Below are positions 44,380 to 52,817 of a DNA stretch of 64,000 bases, piece by piece (the first letter of the stretch is position 1; each line of letters begins with the position of its first letter). The notes beneath the pieces are model-generated. The model did not search any database, had not been told where the DNA came from, and was given only the letters and a program-made list of their open reading frames with translations. A program made the position numbers and the translations under genes. The DNA comes from Brevibacillus sp. DP1.3A (GTDB lineage: Bacteria; Bacillota; Bacilli; Brevibacillales; Brevibacillaceae): positions 4,137,001 through 4,201,000 of the forward strand of contig NZ_CP085876.1 in the NCBI RefSeq assembly GCF_013284245.2, given 5' to 3'.

Positions 44380-44583
44380 TCAGTTGAACAGGAAGACGCG
44401 TTTTACCTCGGAGAACAGATCGCCGATGTAATGGGACACCATGTACAGGACAATGATGAATCCGACCAAAGTTGCCCAATGCGCAATATCTTCCTTGCCC
44501 GCCTGCTTCAGGACTGTATGCAGGATGGCTGTTATGAACCCTACTGCTCCTATCTGGAAAACAGGTGTCAAATCAAAATCCAC
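44380..44583 (-). CDS. spoIIIAC: stage III sporulation protein AC
   Basis: A 67-residue membrane protein with two helices (DLTPVFQIGAVGFITAILHT and WATLVGFIIVLYMVSHYIGD). GTG start six bases after GAGGTG, giving the usual length; the longer frame starts within the ribosome site. It pairs with SpoIIIAD. Confidence 0.93.
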   Translation of the reverse strand: MDFDLTPVFQIGAVGFITAILHTVLKQAGKEDIAHWATLVGFIIVLYMVSHYIGDLFSEVKRVFLFN

Positions 44584-44599
44584 TGTGAACACCTCGCCT

Positions 44600-45118
44600 T
44601 TAGAACATCAGGATGACGACCAAGAGTCCACCTAAAAAGCCCAAACTCTTGTACATTTTTTCGTACTTTTCCTGTTCTGCACGAGCCTCCTCTTCCAGCC
44701 CTCGCAGGTGGGTGACAGCTAGGCGCAAATGCTTTTGCTGGTCTTCCCGATCGGATGATCCGAGTACCTGACCTAGACTCTCTAGCACCTCTCGTTCTTG
44801 TCTGCGCAAGGCGGTTTGAGTCCAGAGTCTATTCATTGCCTGTTGCAACGCTTCCTCAGCCGAATGCGCCTTTTCGGTCTGCAGGAATTCAGCAGCCAGA
44901 AGAAATACTTTCCCTACCTCTTCGGAGACGCGATGACCGACCTTCACAAACGCCCGCTGCAATGGGGTCATCCCAAACACGATTTCCGTTTCGAGCATTT
45001 GCAGAGCAACGAGCAGAGCCCGAAGCTGAACGGGACGATTCGCGTAATACTTGCCGATCTGCCAACCAACCATCGACGCTGAAAACAGGATGAGTACGGC
45101 TCCCATCAGCTTGACCAT
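44600..45118 (-). CDS. spoIIIAB: stage III sporulation protein AB
   Basis: A 172-residue protein. One transmembrane helix lies at each end (about 3-20 and 155-172) around a helical GspF-like domain (RALLVALQMLETEIVFGMTP). Its start overlaps spoIIIAA by 13 bases. Confidence 0.94.
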   Translation of the reverse strand: MVKLMGAVLILFSASMVGWQIGKYYANRPVQLRALLVALQMLETEIVFGMTPLQRAFVKVGHRVSEEVGKVFLLAAEFLQTEKAHSAEEALQQAMNRLWTQTALRRQEREVLESLGQVLGSSDREDQQKHLRLAVTHLRGLEEEARAEQEKYEKMYKSLGFLGGLLVVILMF

Positions 45119-46068
45119 GCAACCTTCTCCCTTTCAACCAGGTTCATGCTTTGATCGTAGATGGCCTGGATCGTTCCAACGCCTTTTTCGCGGCTGAGTA
45201 CGATATAGCGGGAAAAGGCTCCATATCGAATCAGCTTGCCCAGCATGGGGCGTTCTGCTACTTCCTTGACGCTCGCTCCATGCGCTGAGCAAATGACGGC
45301 TACACCTGCATGAATCGCTTCCCAGACTGCGTCACCATCCTCCGCTCTTCCCACCTCGTCCACAATCAGAACATCAGGAGACATGGAGCGAATCATCATC
45401 ATCATCCCTGCAGCTTTTGGGCAAGCGTCCAGCACATCCGTTCGCGGACCGACGTCTCGTTGAGGAACTCCTTGTAAGCATCCCGCCAACTCAGAACGCT
45501 CGTCCACAATTCCTACCTTGCGACTTGAAGACCACTCGCTCCCGTAGCTGATGGTTCTCGCCATATCACGCAACAAGGTTGTCTTCCCGCACTGGGGTGG
45601 GGAGATGAGCAGCGTGTTCAGCAATTTGCCATCCTCAAACAAATACGGCATGACCTTCCTGGCCGCGCCTTTTTTCTCGCGGGCAATCCGGATGTTGAAG
45701 CTGGTCACATCTCTGATTCCCTTCACTTCACCTTTGTCCAGCACCACTTTCCCCGCAATGCCAATGCGATGACCGCCAACCACCGTGATGTAACCCCTTT
45801 TCAACTCTTCTTCCAAGGCATAGAGAGAATGCTGGCTGACCTGGTTTAAGAGCTTTGCAGCCTCTTCTGCTGAAAACAGCCAACCTTGCGCGGGTATCGA
45901 GGTGATTTGCCCCGACGGTGTCACATAGCTAGATTGTTGGCCAAACCGGACTTCTAGCGGCTGGTTTTGCCGAAGCCGAATCTCTTCCAGACTCTCTCTT
46001 ACCGCGATAGGAAGGGCCGTCAAAATCGTACGTAAAGTTGCTGGCAATATCATCAAGATCTCATTCAT
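45106..46068 (-). CDS. spoIIIAA: stage III sporulation protein AA (ATPase)
   Basis: AAA-type secretion-like ATPase powering the SpoIIIA channel. The 320 residues have Walker A ISPPQCGKTTLLRD (P-loop GKTT) and Walker B DVLIVDEVGR. The ATG after GGAGGGTACCTG gives MNEILMILPATLRTIL; the longer frame starts upstream of the ribosome site. It is first in the operon, behind a putative sigma-E promoter. Confidence 0.95.
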   Translation of the reverse strand: MNEILMILPATLRTILTALPIAVRESLEEIRLRQNQPLEVRFGQQSSYVTPSGQITSIPAQGWLFSAEEAAKLLNQVSQHSLYALEEELKRGYITVVGGHRIGIAGKVVLDKGEVKGIRDVTSFNIRIAREKKGAARKVMPYLFEDGKLLNTLLISPPQCGKTTLLRDMARTISYGSEWSSSRKVGIVDERSELAGCLQGVPQRDVGPRTDVLDACPKAAGMMMMIRSMSPDVLIVDEVGRAEDGDAVWEAIHAGVAVICSAHGASVKEVAERPMLGKLIRYGAFSRYIVLSREKGVGTIQAIYDQSMNLVEREKVAWSS

Positions 46069-46120
46069 CAGGTACCCTCCATTTGCAGCATTCTGCCTTT
46101 GTCCACTTTGACTTACCTCC

Positions 46121-46150
46121 ATCCTATGCAGAGGTGGACGAGATTTATGC
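46121..46150 (-). promoter_or_regulatory. putative sigma-E promoter of the spoIIIA operon
   Basis: Minus strand GCATAAA, a 15-bp spacer, then CATAGGAT. This resembles the sigma-E consensus (kmATAtT, 14-15 bp, CATACAnT), about 55 bases upstream of spoIIIAA. Sigma-E control of this operon is known in B. subtilis. Confidence 0.65.
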
Positions 46151-46159
46151 AAAAAAAAT

Positions 46160-46193
46160 AGCTTGCTCTCGTGCTAGAACCCGAGTGCAAGCT
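46160..46193 (-). terminator. terminator of the yqhV/CD1247 unit
   Basis: Twelve-base stem with one A-A mismatch (AGCTTGCACTCG/CGAGAGCAAGCT), ten-base loop, followed on the minus strand by eight T. The T-run abuts the -35 of the spoIIIA promoter. Confidence 0.88.
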
Positions 46194-46206
46194 TTTCCTA
46201 TTGGGA

Positions 46207-46686
46207 TCACCGATTATCCGTTTTCTTGTTATCCACTGGCTCTATTACATAGTGTCTGAAACCTTCCTCATCTTTGCCCTCGTGCAGATAGATTTCTTTC
46301 TGGCAGCTAGGGCATGCGAATTCGTAGGTCGTATCGAGATGGGGATCTACTTGTCCTTCGTACAGTTGTGCGTCTTCATCATCATCTAAATCGTAGAAAG
46401 CTGCGTACTCATCGTCATCATCCTCACAATCGACAACGGTTTCGTACAAGTCATCATCATCTTCAAAAAGGTAGAGCTCAATGTCCTCTAAGTCTTCATC
46501 CAAGGCCTCCACATAATCCTCTGCCTCTTCCACTCGCGCGTGAAGCTCTCGTAGCTGACCCTGCACCTCATTTAGAATCTCAATCATCTCTACCATAATT
46601 TTTCCTTCGGGGCTCTTCTCCCCCACTTCCAACCCATCTGCCAACCCTTGCAAGTATGCGATTCGATTCGCCAATGCTTCTGGCAT
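46207..46686 (-). CDS. CD1247 N-terminal-domain protein with acidic middle and zinc ribbon
   Basis: A 159-residue protein. The N-terminal helical domain MPEALANRIAYLQGLADGLE resembles the CD1247 family. A very acidic middle follows (EDDDDLYETVVDCEDDDDEY). The C-terminus has ACPSCQKEIYL, half of a zinc-ribbon. Function unknown. The ATG eight bases after GGGAGG is used. It lies between yqhV and spoIIIAA. Confidence 0.78.
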   Translation of the reverse strand: MPEALANRIAYLQGLADGLEVGEKSPEGKIMVEMIEILNEVQGQLRELHARVEEAEDYVEALDEDLEDIELYLFEDDDDLYETVVDCEDDDDEYAAFYDLDDDEDAQLYEGQVDPHLDTTYEFACPSCQKEIYLHEGKDEEGFRHYVIEPVDNKKTDNR

Positions 46687-46765
46687 CCACATTCCCTCCC
46701 ATCCAATCTCTCCCACCTATCGTTCCCCATCGTGATTGCATTTACCAATGGAAGGAAATGGGTAA

Positions 46766-47029
46766 CTACTTGCGGACCCCAATCAAGATGCAGGAGATCC
46801 CCACCAGAATCCAGGCAATTTTGGCAAAGCTAACCCGATCCGACATGCCTAATAAACCGATTGTTGTAGTAGTGATTAAGATGATTGGCCCGACAATCGC
46901 AAGACCCGAATTAATGAGCAGAGCTTTTTCGACCTGGTTCACTTTCAAAATGAGCAGAGCTGCAATGATCTCGATACTGCCTGAGAAGACCCTAAGCGCC
47001 GCCATACCCATAATTGCTTTTTCCAACAT
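46766..47029 (-). CDS. yqhV: YqhV-like membrane protein (DUF2619)
   Basis: An 87-residue protein with three hydrophobic segments (about 10-28, 38-60, 67-84). It is similar to YqhV, which lies next to spoIIIAA in B. subtilis. Function unknown. Confidence 0.85.
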   Translation of the reverse strand: MLEKAIMGMAALRVFSGSIEIIAALLILKVNQVEKALLINSGLAIVGPIILITTTTIGLLGMSDRVSFAKIAWILVGISCILIGVRK

Positions 47030-47163
47030 ACCGTCTCGTCCTCCCCTCCTTTCACTCTATGCCTGTACCACATCATTTCAGCACTTTTTGCATGACCTCT
47101 ATAGGCTTTTGCCCTCACTCCTCCCCTCTACTGGGCATACACTGAACCATACGCCTAGAAGAA

Positions 47164-48000
47164 ATGAGGAACTTGCCGATGGTAGAGTGTGATCAATCGT
47201 TTTTGCCTGACAGCTGGGCAAACCCGTCCGGGCAAATCCGAGAGAAGCCCCGGGCGAAGGGCTTAACCATGGTCATTGACAAAGGCCTTGGACTTACCGC
47301 GTATTCCGACTTGTTAGCGCTGGCTGCTCCCTATATCGATCTATACAAACTCGGTTTTGGCACCATCGCTCTGTACCCCCTCGAAATACTCAACCAAAAA
47401 TTGACCCTCGCAAAACAAAATGGCGTACACATCATGCCAGGAGGAACTTTTTTTGAAATTGCCATCCGTCATAATACGATTGCGGATTATATGAAGCTGA
47501 TTCGCTCTCTCGGTTTTACTGCGGTCGAGATATCTGATGGAACGTTCCCTTTATCCTTCTCACAACGTCAGGAAGCCATCAATTACGCGTTAGACAATGA
47601 TCTGGTGGTCTACACGGAAGTTGGGAAAAAAACTGCCGATTATCGCACTAGTCGAGAGGAATTGCTGGAGACGCTTAGCTTCGACCTGCACAATGGTGCC
47701 AGTCACGTTATTGTGGAAGCGAGAGAGAGTGGGACCGTCGGCGTTTGTGACGGGGACGGCAATATAGACGATTCCTTCGTTTTAGACATTGTCGCGGCGG
47801 CCAAAGAAAAAGCCTCCCGCCTAATCTGGGAAGCCCCACAAAAAGATCAACAGGTCTGCTTCATCAAAGCTATTGGCAGCGACGTTAATCTCGGAAACAT
47901 TGCCTATACAGATGTATTCTCTGTGGAGACGCTACGGCGAGGATTGCGCGGCGATACAGCCCTACTCATGGATAGAGGGAGGTTTTATCCGTGCGAATAG
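47164..48000 (+). CDS. phosphosulfolactate synthase (ComA-like)
   Basis: Makes (2R)-phospho-3-sulfolactate from phosphoenolpyruvate and sulfite. The 278-residue TIM-barrel protein shows LTMVIDKGLGLTAYSDLLAL, YIDLYKLGFGTIALYP, GFTAVEISDGTFPLS and IVEAREsGTVGVCDGDG-type motifs of the ComA family. The start is uncertain; an in-frame ATG four codons on is possible. It overlaps the phosphatase gene. In bacilli this pathway makes the spore constituent 3-sulfolactate. Confidence 0.9.
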   Translation: MRNLPMVECDQSFLPDSWANPSGQIREKPRAKGLTMVIDKGLGLTAYSDLLALAAPYIDLYKLGFGTIALYPLEILNQKLTLAKQNGVHIMPGGTFFEIAIRHNTIADYMKLIRSLGFTAVEISDGTFPLSFSQRQEAINYALDNDLVVYTEVGKKTADYRTSREELLETLSFDLHNGASHVIVEARESGTVGVCDGDGNIDDSFVLDIVAAAKEKASRLIWEAPQKDQQVCFIKAIGSDVNLGNIAYTDVFSVETLRRGLRGDTALLMDRGRFYPCE

Positions 48001-48707
48001 AAGTGGTGCCGACCGTGGAAGAAATTCGTTTTGAACAGATCAGCAATCATGTTGTCATCGTCATCGATGTGCTTCGTGCCTCCAGTACGATTGTCACCGC
48101 CTTAGGCAATGGATTTCGTAGCGTCATCCCGGTCGAAACCATTGGGCAAGCGAACTCGCTGCGCGCCAACGACTGTGTTTTGGCTGGTGAACGCCACTGT
48201 AAGAAAATCCCGGAATTCGACTGCAACAACTCACCAACCGAAGTCGCAGCTCTGGGGAAAACGGGGAGCCAGCTTATTCTCACCACGACGAACGGGACTC
48301 GCGCGATCCAAAAAGCAGAACGTGCCTCTGCTCTCTTGATTGGCTGCTTCTTAAATGCCACGGCATGCGTGCGACACGCTCTTTCGTATCATCTCGATGT
48401 TACGCTGTACTGTGCAGGTACCCGGTCGGAATTCGCTCTGGAAGACGGTCTGGCTGCCGGCTTGATGATTGCCCAGACACAACAATCGTTACCGAGCATC
48501 CAAATTTGTGATCTGGGTGAAGTTCTAAAAGCGAGCTACCTTTACTACGCAGGAAAACTGAGCGAGCTGTTACCCCACACAACAACAGGAAAAAGGCTCG
48601 TCCAGCATCATCACGCAAGCGATATACGGTACTGTGCTCAAGTGGATCAGTATCAAATCGTTCCTTATATCAAGGAGAAACGCATACTCCCACACCTTGT
48701 CTCATAA
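47991..48707 (+). CDS. 2-phosphosulfolactate phosphatase (ComB-like)
   Basis: Removes phosphate from phosphosulfolactate to give sulfolactate. The 238 residues include VVIVIDVLRASSTIVTALGN, VLAGERHCKKIPEFDCNNSP and TTNGTRAIQKAE, all typical of ComB. GTG start overlapping the synthase gene by ten bases, so the two are coupled. Confidence 0.92.
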   Translation: MRIEVVPTVEEIRFEQISNHVVIVIDVLRASSTIVTALGNGFRSVIPVETIGQANSLRANDCVLAGERHCKKIPEFDCNNSPTEVAALGKTGSQLILTTTNGTRAIQKAERASALLIGCFLNATACVRHALSYHLDVTLYCAGTRSEFALEDGLAAGLMIAQTQQSLPSIQICDLGEVLKASYLYYAGKLSELLPHTTTGKRLVQHHHASDIRYCAQVDQYQIVPYIKEKRILPHLVS

Positions 48708-48742
48708 TGTGAAAGGAGAACAGGGACAGGGGTTTTGATGCC

Positions 48743-49210
48743 ATGCCAATGATGTCTGGAGAAGTGATGCTCGTCATCCTGATCGTCATCGGGTTAATCG
48801 GTCGATCACCGATAATCGCGACGGCCGCCAGTATTTTGTTAGTGTTGAAGCTGACGGCATTGGAACGATTTTTTCCTACGGTCGAGCGTCGTGGTTTAGA
48901 GCTTGGGCTGCTTTTTCTGACCATTTCTGTACTGGTTCCATTCGCCAGCGAAAAAATATCGTGGAAAGACGTCACACCTCTCTTTACTACGGTTGTCGGC
49001 TTAACCGCACTGGCTGGTGGGGCCATTGCCACCTGGATGAATGGAAAAGGACTCGATTTGCTGCGGTCTGAGCCGCACATGATCGTCGGATTGGTGATTG
49101 GTTCCATTATTGGGATTGTATTTTTCCGTGGGATTCCCGTTGGACCGTTGATGGCTGCCGGGATTACGGCCTTTGTATTGAAGCTATGGGAATGGTTTAT
49201 GAGTAAATAA
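48743..49210 (+). CDS. DUF441 membrane protein (YtwI-like)
   Basis: A 155-residue protein with about five hydrophobic helices and the family pattern [23 protein letters not shown]441 proteins are of unknown function. It is 35 bp after the ComB gene and followed by a terminator, so it is probably in the same operon. A role in sulfolactate transport is only a thought from context. Confidence 0.85.
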   Translation: MPMMSGEVMLVILIVIGLIGRSPIIATAASILLVLKLTALERFFPTVERRGLELGLLFLTISVLVPFASEKISWKDVTPLFTTVVGLTALAGGAIATWMNGKGLDLLRSEPHMIVGLVIGSIIGIVFFRGIPVGPLMAAGITAFVLKLWEWFMSK

Positions 49211-49217
49211 AAACAGG

Positions 49218-49248
49218 AAATCCCCCTCTTTGTGCAGGAGGGGGATTT
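49218..49248 (+). terminator. terminator of the sulfolactate operon
   Basis: Eleven-base-pair perfect stem (AAATCCCCCTC/GAGGGGGATTT), nine-base loop, followed by ATCTTTTC on the plus strand. It lies eight bases past the DUF441 stop. Confidence 0.88.
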
Positions 49249-49264
49249 ATCTTTTCTGATTGGC

Positions 49265-50953
49265 TTACCGTTTGCTAGACGTTTTAAATGGGACTTCCCA
49301 ATTCATCCCTTGGTATTGACGCCATTGCATCAAATGCTTCAGGTTCAGCTCTTTCGGTTGCTTTTCTAGATCACGGATAAAGAAGGTTCCACTGACATGT
49401 ACACGCCCATCCTTGTCTCTCTTGAATGTTTCTTTCATAAGCAATCGGTAGTCTTGCTTGGCGTCATCTTGCGCGCTCCATACCAAATTCATGATGATAC
49501 CTTCAGGAAGAACAGCCGTGAACGGGATGATGGCACCTTTACCGCTGTAGGTATGGTCCCCGATTTTTTCCTCGCCCTCCGTCGTTTTTAAGGTAAAGCC
49601 CGTAAAGGTGTACACGCTGTCGTTATTCGTTACAGTCACCTTTTCCTTCATCAGCTTATCAACCGGAATGGTCGCTTGAAACTTCGCCGGTTCAAATAAG
49701 TACAGGGAGTGCAGCCTGAATGTATAAGTTTGGTCATCAGCCAAAGGCGTTATGCCATTCCACTTCGTATATCGTTTCCCCTCATCATGCAGTTGCCCTC
49801 GGTAAGAGGGAGATACCGTGTTTTTGCGAATTTGATTGAGTTGATCCCCGTAAATAGCATCATCCCATCCTGCTACTACTTTTCCTTTTTCATCCACGAT
49901 TTCATAGGCCAATCCGATGTCTACGAAATATCTCTCCACGCGCTCTGCATCTGTGAACACACCTGGTGCATCTTGCTTTACGACCCATCCATTTTCTTCT
50001 TTTATTTTTTGAACTTGCTTCGCTCGCTCTTCCGTCCACGCTGTTTCCAATTCAATCAAACTGACACTAGGCACAGTCTTAATGTTGTGCAAAGCCAGCT
50101 TAATTCCATGCGGGGTCATGAAATTTTTCTCAATCGTTGTTTGATTTGCCGCTGCTCTCGCCTTTTTCAAATCGACTGGAAACTCCAGCTTCCAGCTACC
50201 TTCTTTTCCATCCAGCATCGTCACGTCCACGCCGACAATCATTTCATCCAGTTGAGTCTTTCTGTCTTTCAGAAATTGGAAGATATCATGGCTGATGACT
50301 AGGTATTCACCCTCTTCTCCGTAGTGATAGCCTCCTCCATCTGGATTGAGCTCTTCACCTGATTTTGTTTTATACGTAAGCGAAACCTCGATTTTTTCCG
50401 GGTCAAACGGAATGCGCTTGCCATTTTGATCGACTGCTTGCGCGAAGATTGCCATTCTCACCGGATCAGCAACCACTTCTTGCACGGTCAGTGTCATTCC
50501 CTGATCGGTTGCGCTCTTATTGATTGCTTGGGCATAGCCTTTTTCGGCAGCTTGCTTCATTCCGTTGTCAATGCCTTGGATGGACTGGATGACACTATTT
50601 ACATAGCTCGCAAAAGTTGGGGACACCATGGACCCAAACGTAATGATCGCAGTCACACTCGCTACGGCTATCGCTGTTTTCTTCAAAATGTTTACACTCC
50701 TCTTTTTCCAATTCGGTTTAGGAGTAGGAGTTCGCACTGTCTCTAATGCTGTCATCACTTGGGCTGTAAAATCTGCTGGCAACGCGCTTGGAACTTGCAG
50801 GACTTGGTACTCCTCATCGCTGTCAGCTTCCTCCATCATTACCTTTTGGCAAAGCATGCACGCTTCGACATGTTGTTCCAGCAGTCTCGCTGCTTCTGTG
50901 GTCAGGTCTCCGGCCAAGTACTTGCGCAATTCTTCAGTTTTGGAGCAATTCAT
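49265..50953 (-). CDS. anti-sigma factor with DUF4179 domain
   Basis: A 562-residue membrane protein. It has an N-terminal zinc-finger anti-sigma motif (LEQHVEACMLCQKVM; H-x3-C-x2-C), a transmembrane helix (about 92-112) and a long extracytoplasmic DUF4179/DUF5643-type region. The ATG after GGAGGTG overlaps the end of the sigma-factor gene. It should hold the ECF sigma factor inactive at the membrane; the signal is unknown. Confidence 0.85.
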   Translation of the reverse strand: MNCSKTEELRKYLAGDLTTEAARLLEQHVEACMLCQKVMMEEADSDEEYQVLQVPSALPADFTAQVMTALETVRTPTPKPNWKKRSVNILKKTAIAVASVTAIITFGSMVSPTFASYVNSVIQSIQGIDNGMKQAAEKGYAQAINKSATDQGMTLTVQEVVADPVRMAIFAQAVDQNGKRIPFDPEKIEVSLTYKTKSGEELNPDGGGYHYGEEGEYLVISHDIFQFLKDRKTQLDEMIVGVDVTMLDGKEGSWKLEFPVDLKKARAAANQTTIEKNFMTPHGIKLALHNIKTVPSVSLIELETAWTEERAKQVQKIKEENGWVVKQDAPGVFTDAERVERYFVDIGLAYEIVDEKGKVVAGWDDAIYGDQLNQIRKNTVSPSYRGQLHDEGKRYTKWNGITPLADDQTYTFRLHSLYLFEPAKFQATIPVDKLMKEKVTVTNNDSVYTFTGFTLKTTEGEEKIGDHTYSGKGAIIPFTAVLPEGIIMNLVWSAQDDAKQDYRLLMKETFKRDKDGRVHVSGTFFIRDLEKQPKELNLKHLMQWRQYQGMNWEVPFKTSSKR

Positions 50954-51503
50954 AGATAGCAGCACCTCCTGACATTTCTTGCGTAATACTTGCCCGGAGC
51001 TTTTTCTTGGCATGATGGATGCGCATTTGCACGGTTGTCACCGGAATGTGCAAACTCTCGCTAATCTCCTTGTAGCTTTGCTGCTCCATGTATTTCAGCA
51101 GAAACACAATGCGGTATTCCTCACCCAGCGCCATGATTTGCTGCTGCAAGGTATCTTGCTTTTCTTTTTCCAAATAAGCTTTTTCGGGTGTATCGGATTC
51201 AATCAATCTGGTCTCTTCCAAAGGTGTTTTGGCGTAGTGCTTGTTCTTGCGCCACGCGTCTATACACAGGTTGGACGCAATCCGATACAGCCAGGCCAAA
51301 AAAGCATCTGTCGGCTTATATTTATCCAGTTGACAGTACGCTTTGATAAAAGCCTCTTGTGTCAGGTCTTGGGCATCCTGCTGCTGCCCCGTCATTCGAT
51401 ACAGATAGCTGTATACTCGTTCTTTGTACTTGTCGACCAGGTGCGCGTAGGCATCCCGATTCCCTTTTTGTACCTGTTGTATGAGCAACCAATCATCCTG
51501 CAA
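50934..51503 (-). CDS. ECF-type RNA polymerase sigma factor
   Basis: A 189-residue sigma-70 family member with region 2 (HLVDKYKERVYSYLYRMTGQ, AQDLTQEAFIKAY) and region 4 (LKYMEQQSYKEISESLHIPV, TTVQMRIHHAKKKL). A TTG start seven bases after GGGAGG is used; the upstream ATG is part of the ribosome site. It overlaps the anti-sigma gene by 20 bp, the standard ECF arrangement. Confidence 0.92.
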   Translation of the reverse strand: MQDDWLLIQQVQKGNRDAYAHLVDKYKERVYSYLYRMTGQQQDAQDLTQEAFIKAYCQLDKYKPTDAFLAWLYRIASNLCIDAWRKNKHYAKTPLEETRLIESDTPEKAYLEKEKQDTLQQQIMALGEEYRIVFLLKYMEQQSYKEISESLHIPVTTVQMRIHHAKKKLRASITQEMSGGAAIYELLQN

Positions 51504-51820
51504 AGGAAATCCTCCCATTTCAAAAAAGTTCGCTGCGCAGCGTTCGTTTTGGCAGGCTCATATGGATTAACGGATCATTTTGTATTTTCTTTCCAGAAAT
51601 GAATACATTTTTTAAAAAAGTTTGAGTCAGCATTGTGGAGGAGAAGAAAAAGCACAGTTCTCTTCGACTCTGACACGCCAGCAGAGGGATTCACTGGCCG
51701 TCTCCACTTAAAAAAGGGACCGTCGAGCCAAAGCCACCCTACGGGCGGAAGAATCTCAAAGAAGAAGTGATCGACAACATAAGAAAACCGCCCTTGAATA
51801 AGGCGGTCGAGTTCCATCCA
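51504..51820. other. 317-bp intergenic region upstream of the ECF sigma gene
   Basis: No supported gene. The part nearest the sigma gene should hold its promoter; no confident ECF-type -35/-10 pair was found. The far end holds the terminator of the ANT(6)-like gene. A stretch around 51710-51750 has a vague T-box-like GGGTGG followed by a T-rich segment on the minus strand, judged unconvincing. Confidence 0.5.
51787..51807 (-). terminator. terminator of the ANT(6)-like gene
   Basis: Six-base-pair stem ACCGCC/GGCGGT with a nine-base loop and TTTTC on the minus strand, 14 bases past the stop. Confidence 0.8.
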
Positions 51821-52681
51821 TCACTTCCATGAATGGTAGATATTTTCCGCATACTTGGTAATAGCTTCATCGTAATCTGGATACGGATATTCGAGACTAT
51901 CTGCCACCGCTTTGGTGTACTTTCGAAATAGCTCGTAGCAAGTGAATAACGATTCCCACATCTGCGGGTAGCCGTTTTCGCGATAAGTGGATAGTAGCGC
52001 TTCCCAATCTTCTTTTGGAAGATAGTGATCGATAAATTTGTAGTTTTTCCCGACACTAAAGGTAAATCCTTTCTCACATCCGGTTTGCCAAGCCATCATG
52101 CGGAGCAAATTCGGTCGGGCGATTTCGTTGAGATGGTCAATCGCAAAAAGGATTTCTTTTCTCGCGAGACCTTTGACAACGTAAGTAGAGACCATCCAAA
52201 ATTCATTGCAGCAGTCATCAAACTCTCTAGCAGTTGGCTTCTTGATCCAATATTGATGATCGGAAGGGAGCACCTCGTGTTTGATAAGCTCGTCCTTATC
52301 CAGCAAAACCTCAACCAAGCCGTCGCTATTTGCAAAATACGGCTTTGTCTCGTCTATCGGAATCAGCGTCAGATCTACTTTAGTTCCATCGTCAAATAGC
52401 ATGAGATAGGAAAACCAATTCCCTAGCTCGGACGGAAAAAGCTCCATATCCTCTGGTTTTTGCATCATGATCCGATTCCCAAAAACATCGAGCCATTGAT
52501 CATTTTCCTTAAAAGAATCCATCTCTGTCACAAAATACGAAATATCATAATCTTGGAATGGATCAGCGGGTATATTTTTGTTCGTACGCGACCCTTCCAA
52601 GGTTACCAAGCGGATTCGATCATCCTTCGTGGCGAAATCGATCAGCATGCTCATCATTTCTTGTTCCGTTCTCAAAGCCAT
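51821..52681 (-). CDS. aminoglycoside 6-adenylyltransferase family protein (AadK-like)
   Basis: A 286-residue nucleotidyltransferase. It has the metal/nucleotide site LVTLEGSRTNKN followed by FQDYDISYFV (DxD), then LMLFDDGTKVDLTLIP. FDDCCNEFWMVSTYVVKGLA is typical of ANT(6). B. subtilis AadK is a chromosomal homologue conferring low streptomycin resistance; activity here is not shown. The ATG right after GGTGGAGGGGT is used. It stands alone. Confidence 0.88.
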   Translation of the reverse strand: MALRTEQEMMSMLIDFATKDDRIRLVTLEGSRTNKNIPADPFQDYDISYFVTEMDSFKENDQWLDVFGNRIMMQKPEDMELFPSELGNWFSYLMLFDDGTKVDLTLIPIDETKPYFANSDGLVEVLLDKDELIKHEVLPSDHQYWIKKPTAREFDDCCNEFWMVSTYVVKGLARKEILFAIDHLNEIARPNLLRMMAWQTGCEKGFTFSVGKNYKFIDHYLPKEDWEALLSTYRENGYPQMWESLFTCYELFRKYTKAVADSLEYPYPDYDEAITKYAENIYHSWK

Positions 52682-52771
52682 ACCCCTCCACCCTACTATT
52701 TCTCCGTCCACTTAATGTAGTGCAATTGCATAATTTTTACAATACCGCATCAATAGGTGAAACAAATAAAA

Positions 52772-52799
52772 AAAGCTGCACCCATTTGGGCACAGCTTT
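52772..52799 (-). terminator. terminator of efp
   Basis: Twelve-base stem with two wobble pairs (AAAGCTGTGCCC/GGGTGCAGCTTT), four-base loop, and TTTTATT on the minus strand, just past the efp stop. Confidence 0.88.
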
Positions 52800-52817
52800 T
52801 TCTTGCAATCCGTACTT

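Noticed and set aside
51700..51760. T-box or c-di-GMP riboswitch upstream of the ECF sigma gene
   Set aside because: Only fragments of the consensus are visible; no specifier loop or paired aptamer could be built by eye.
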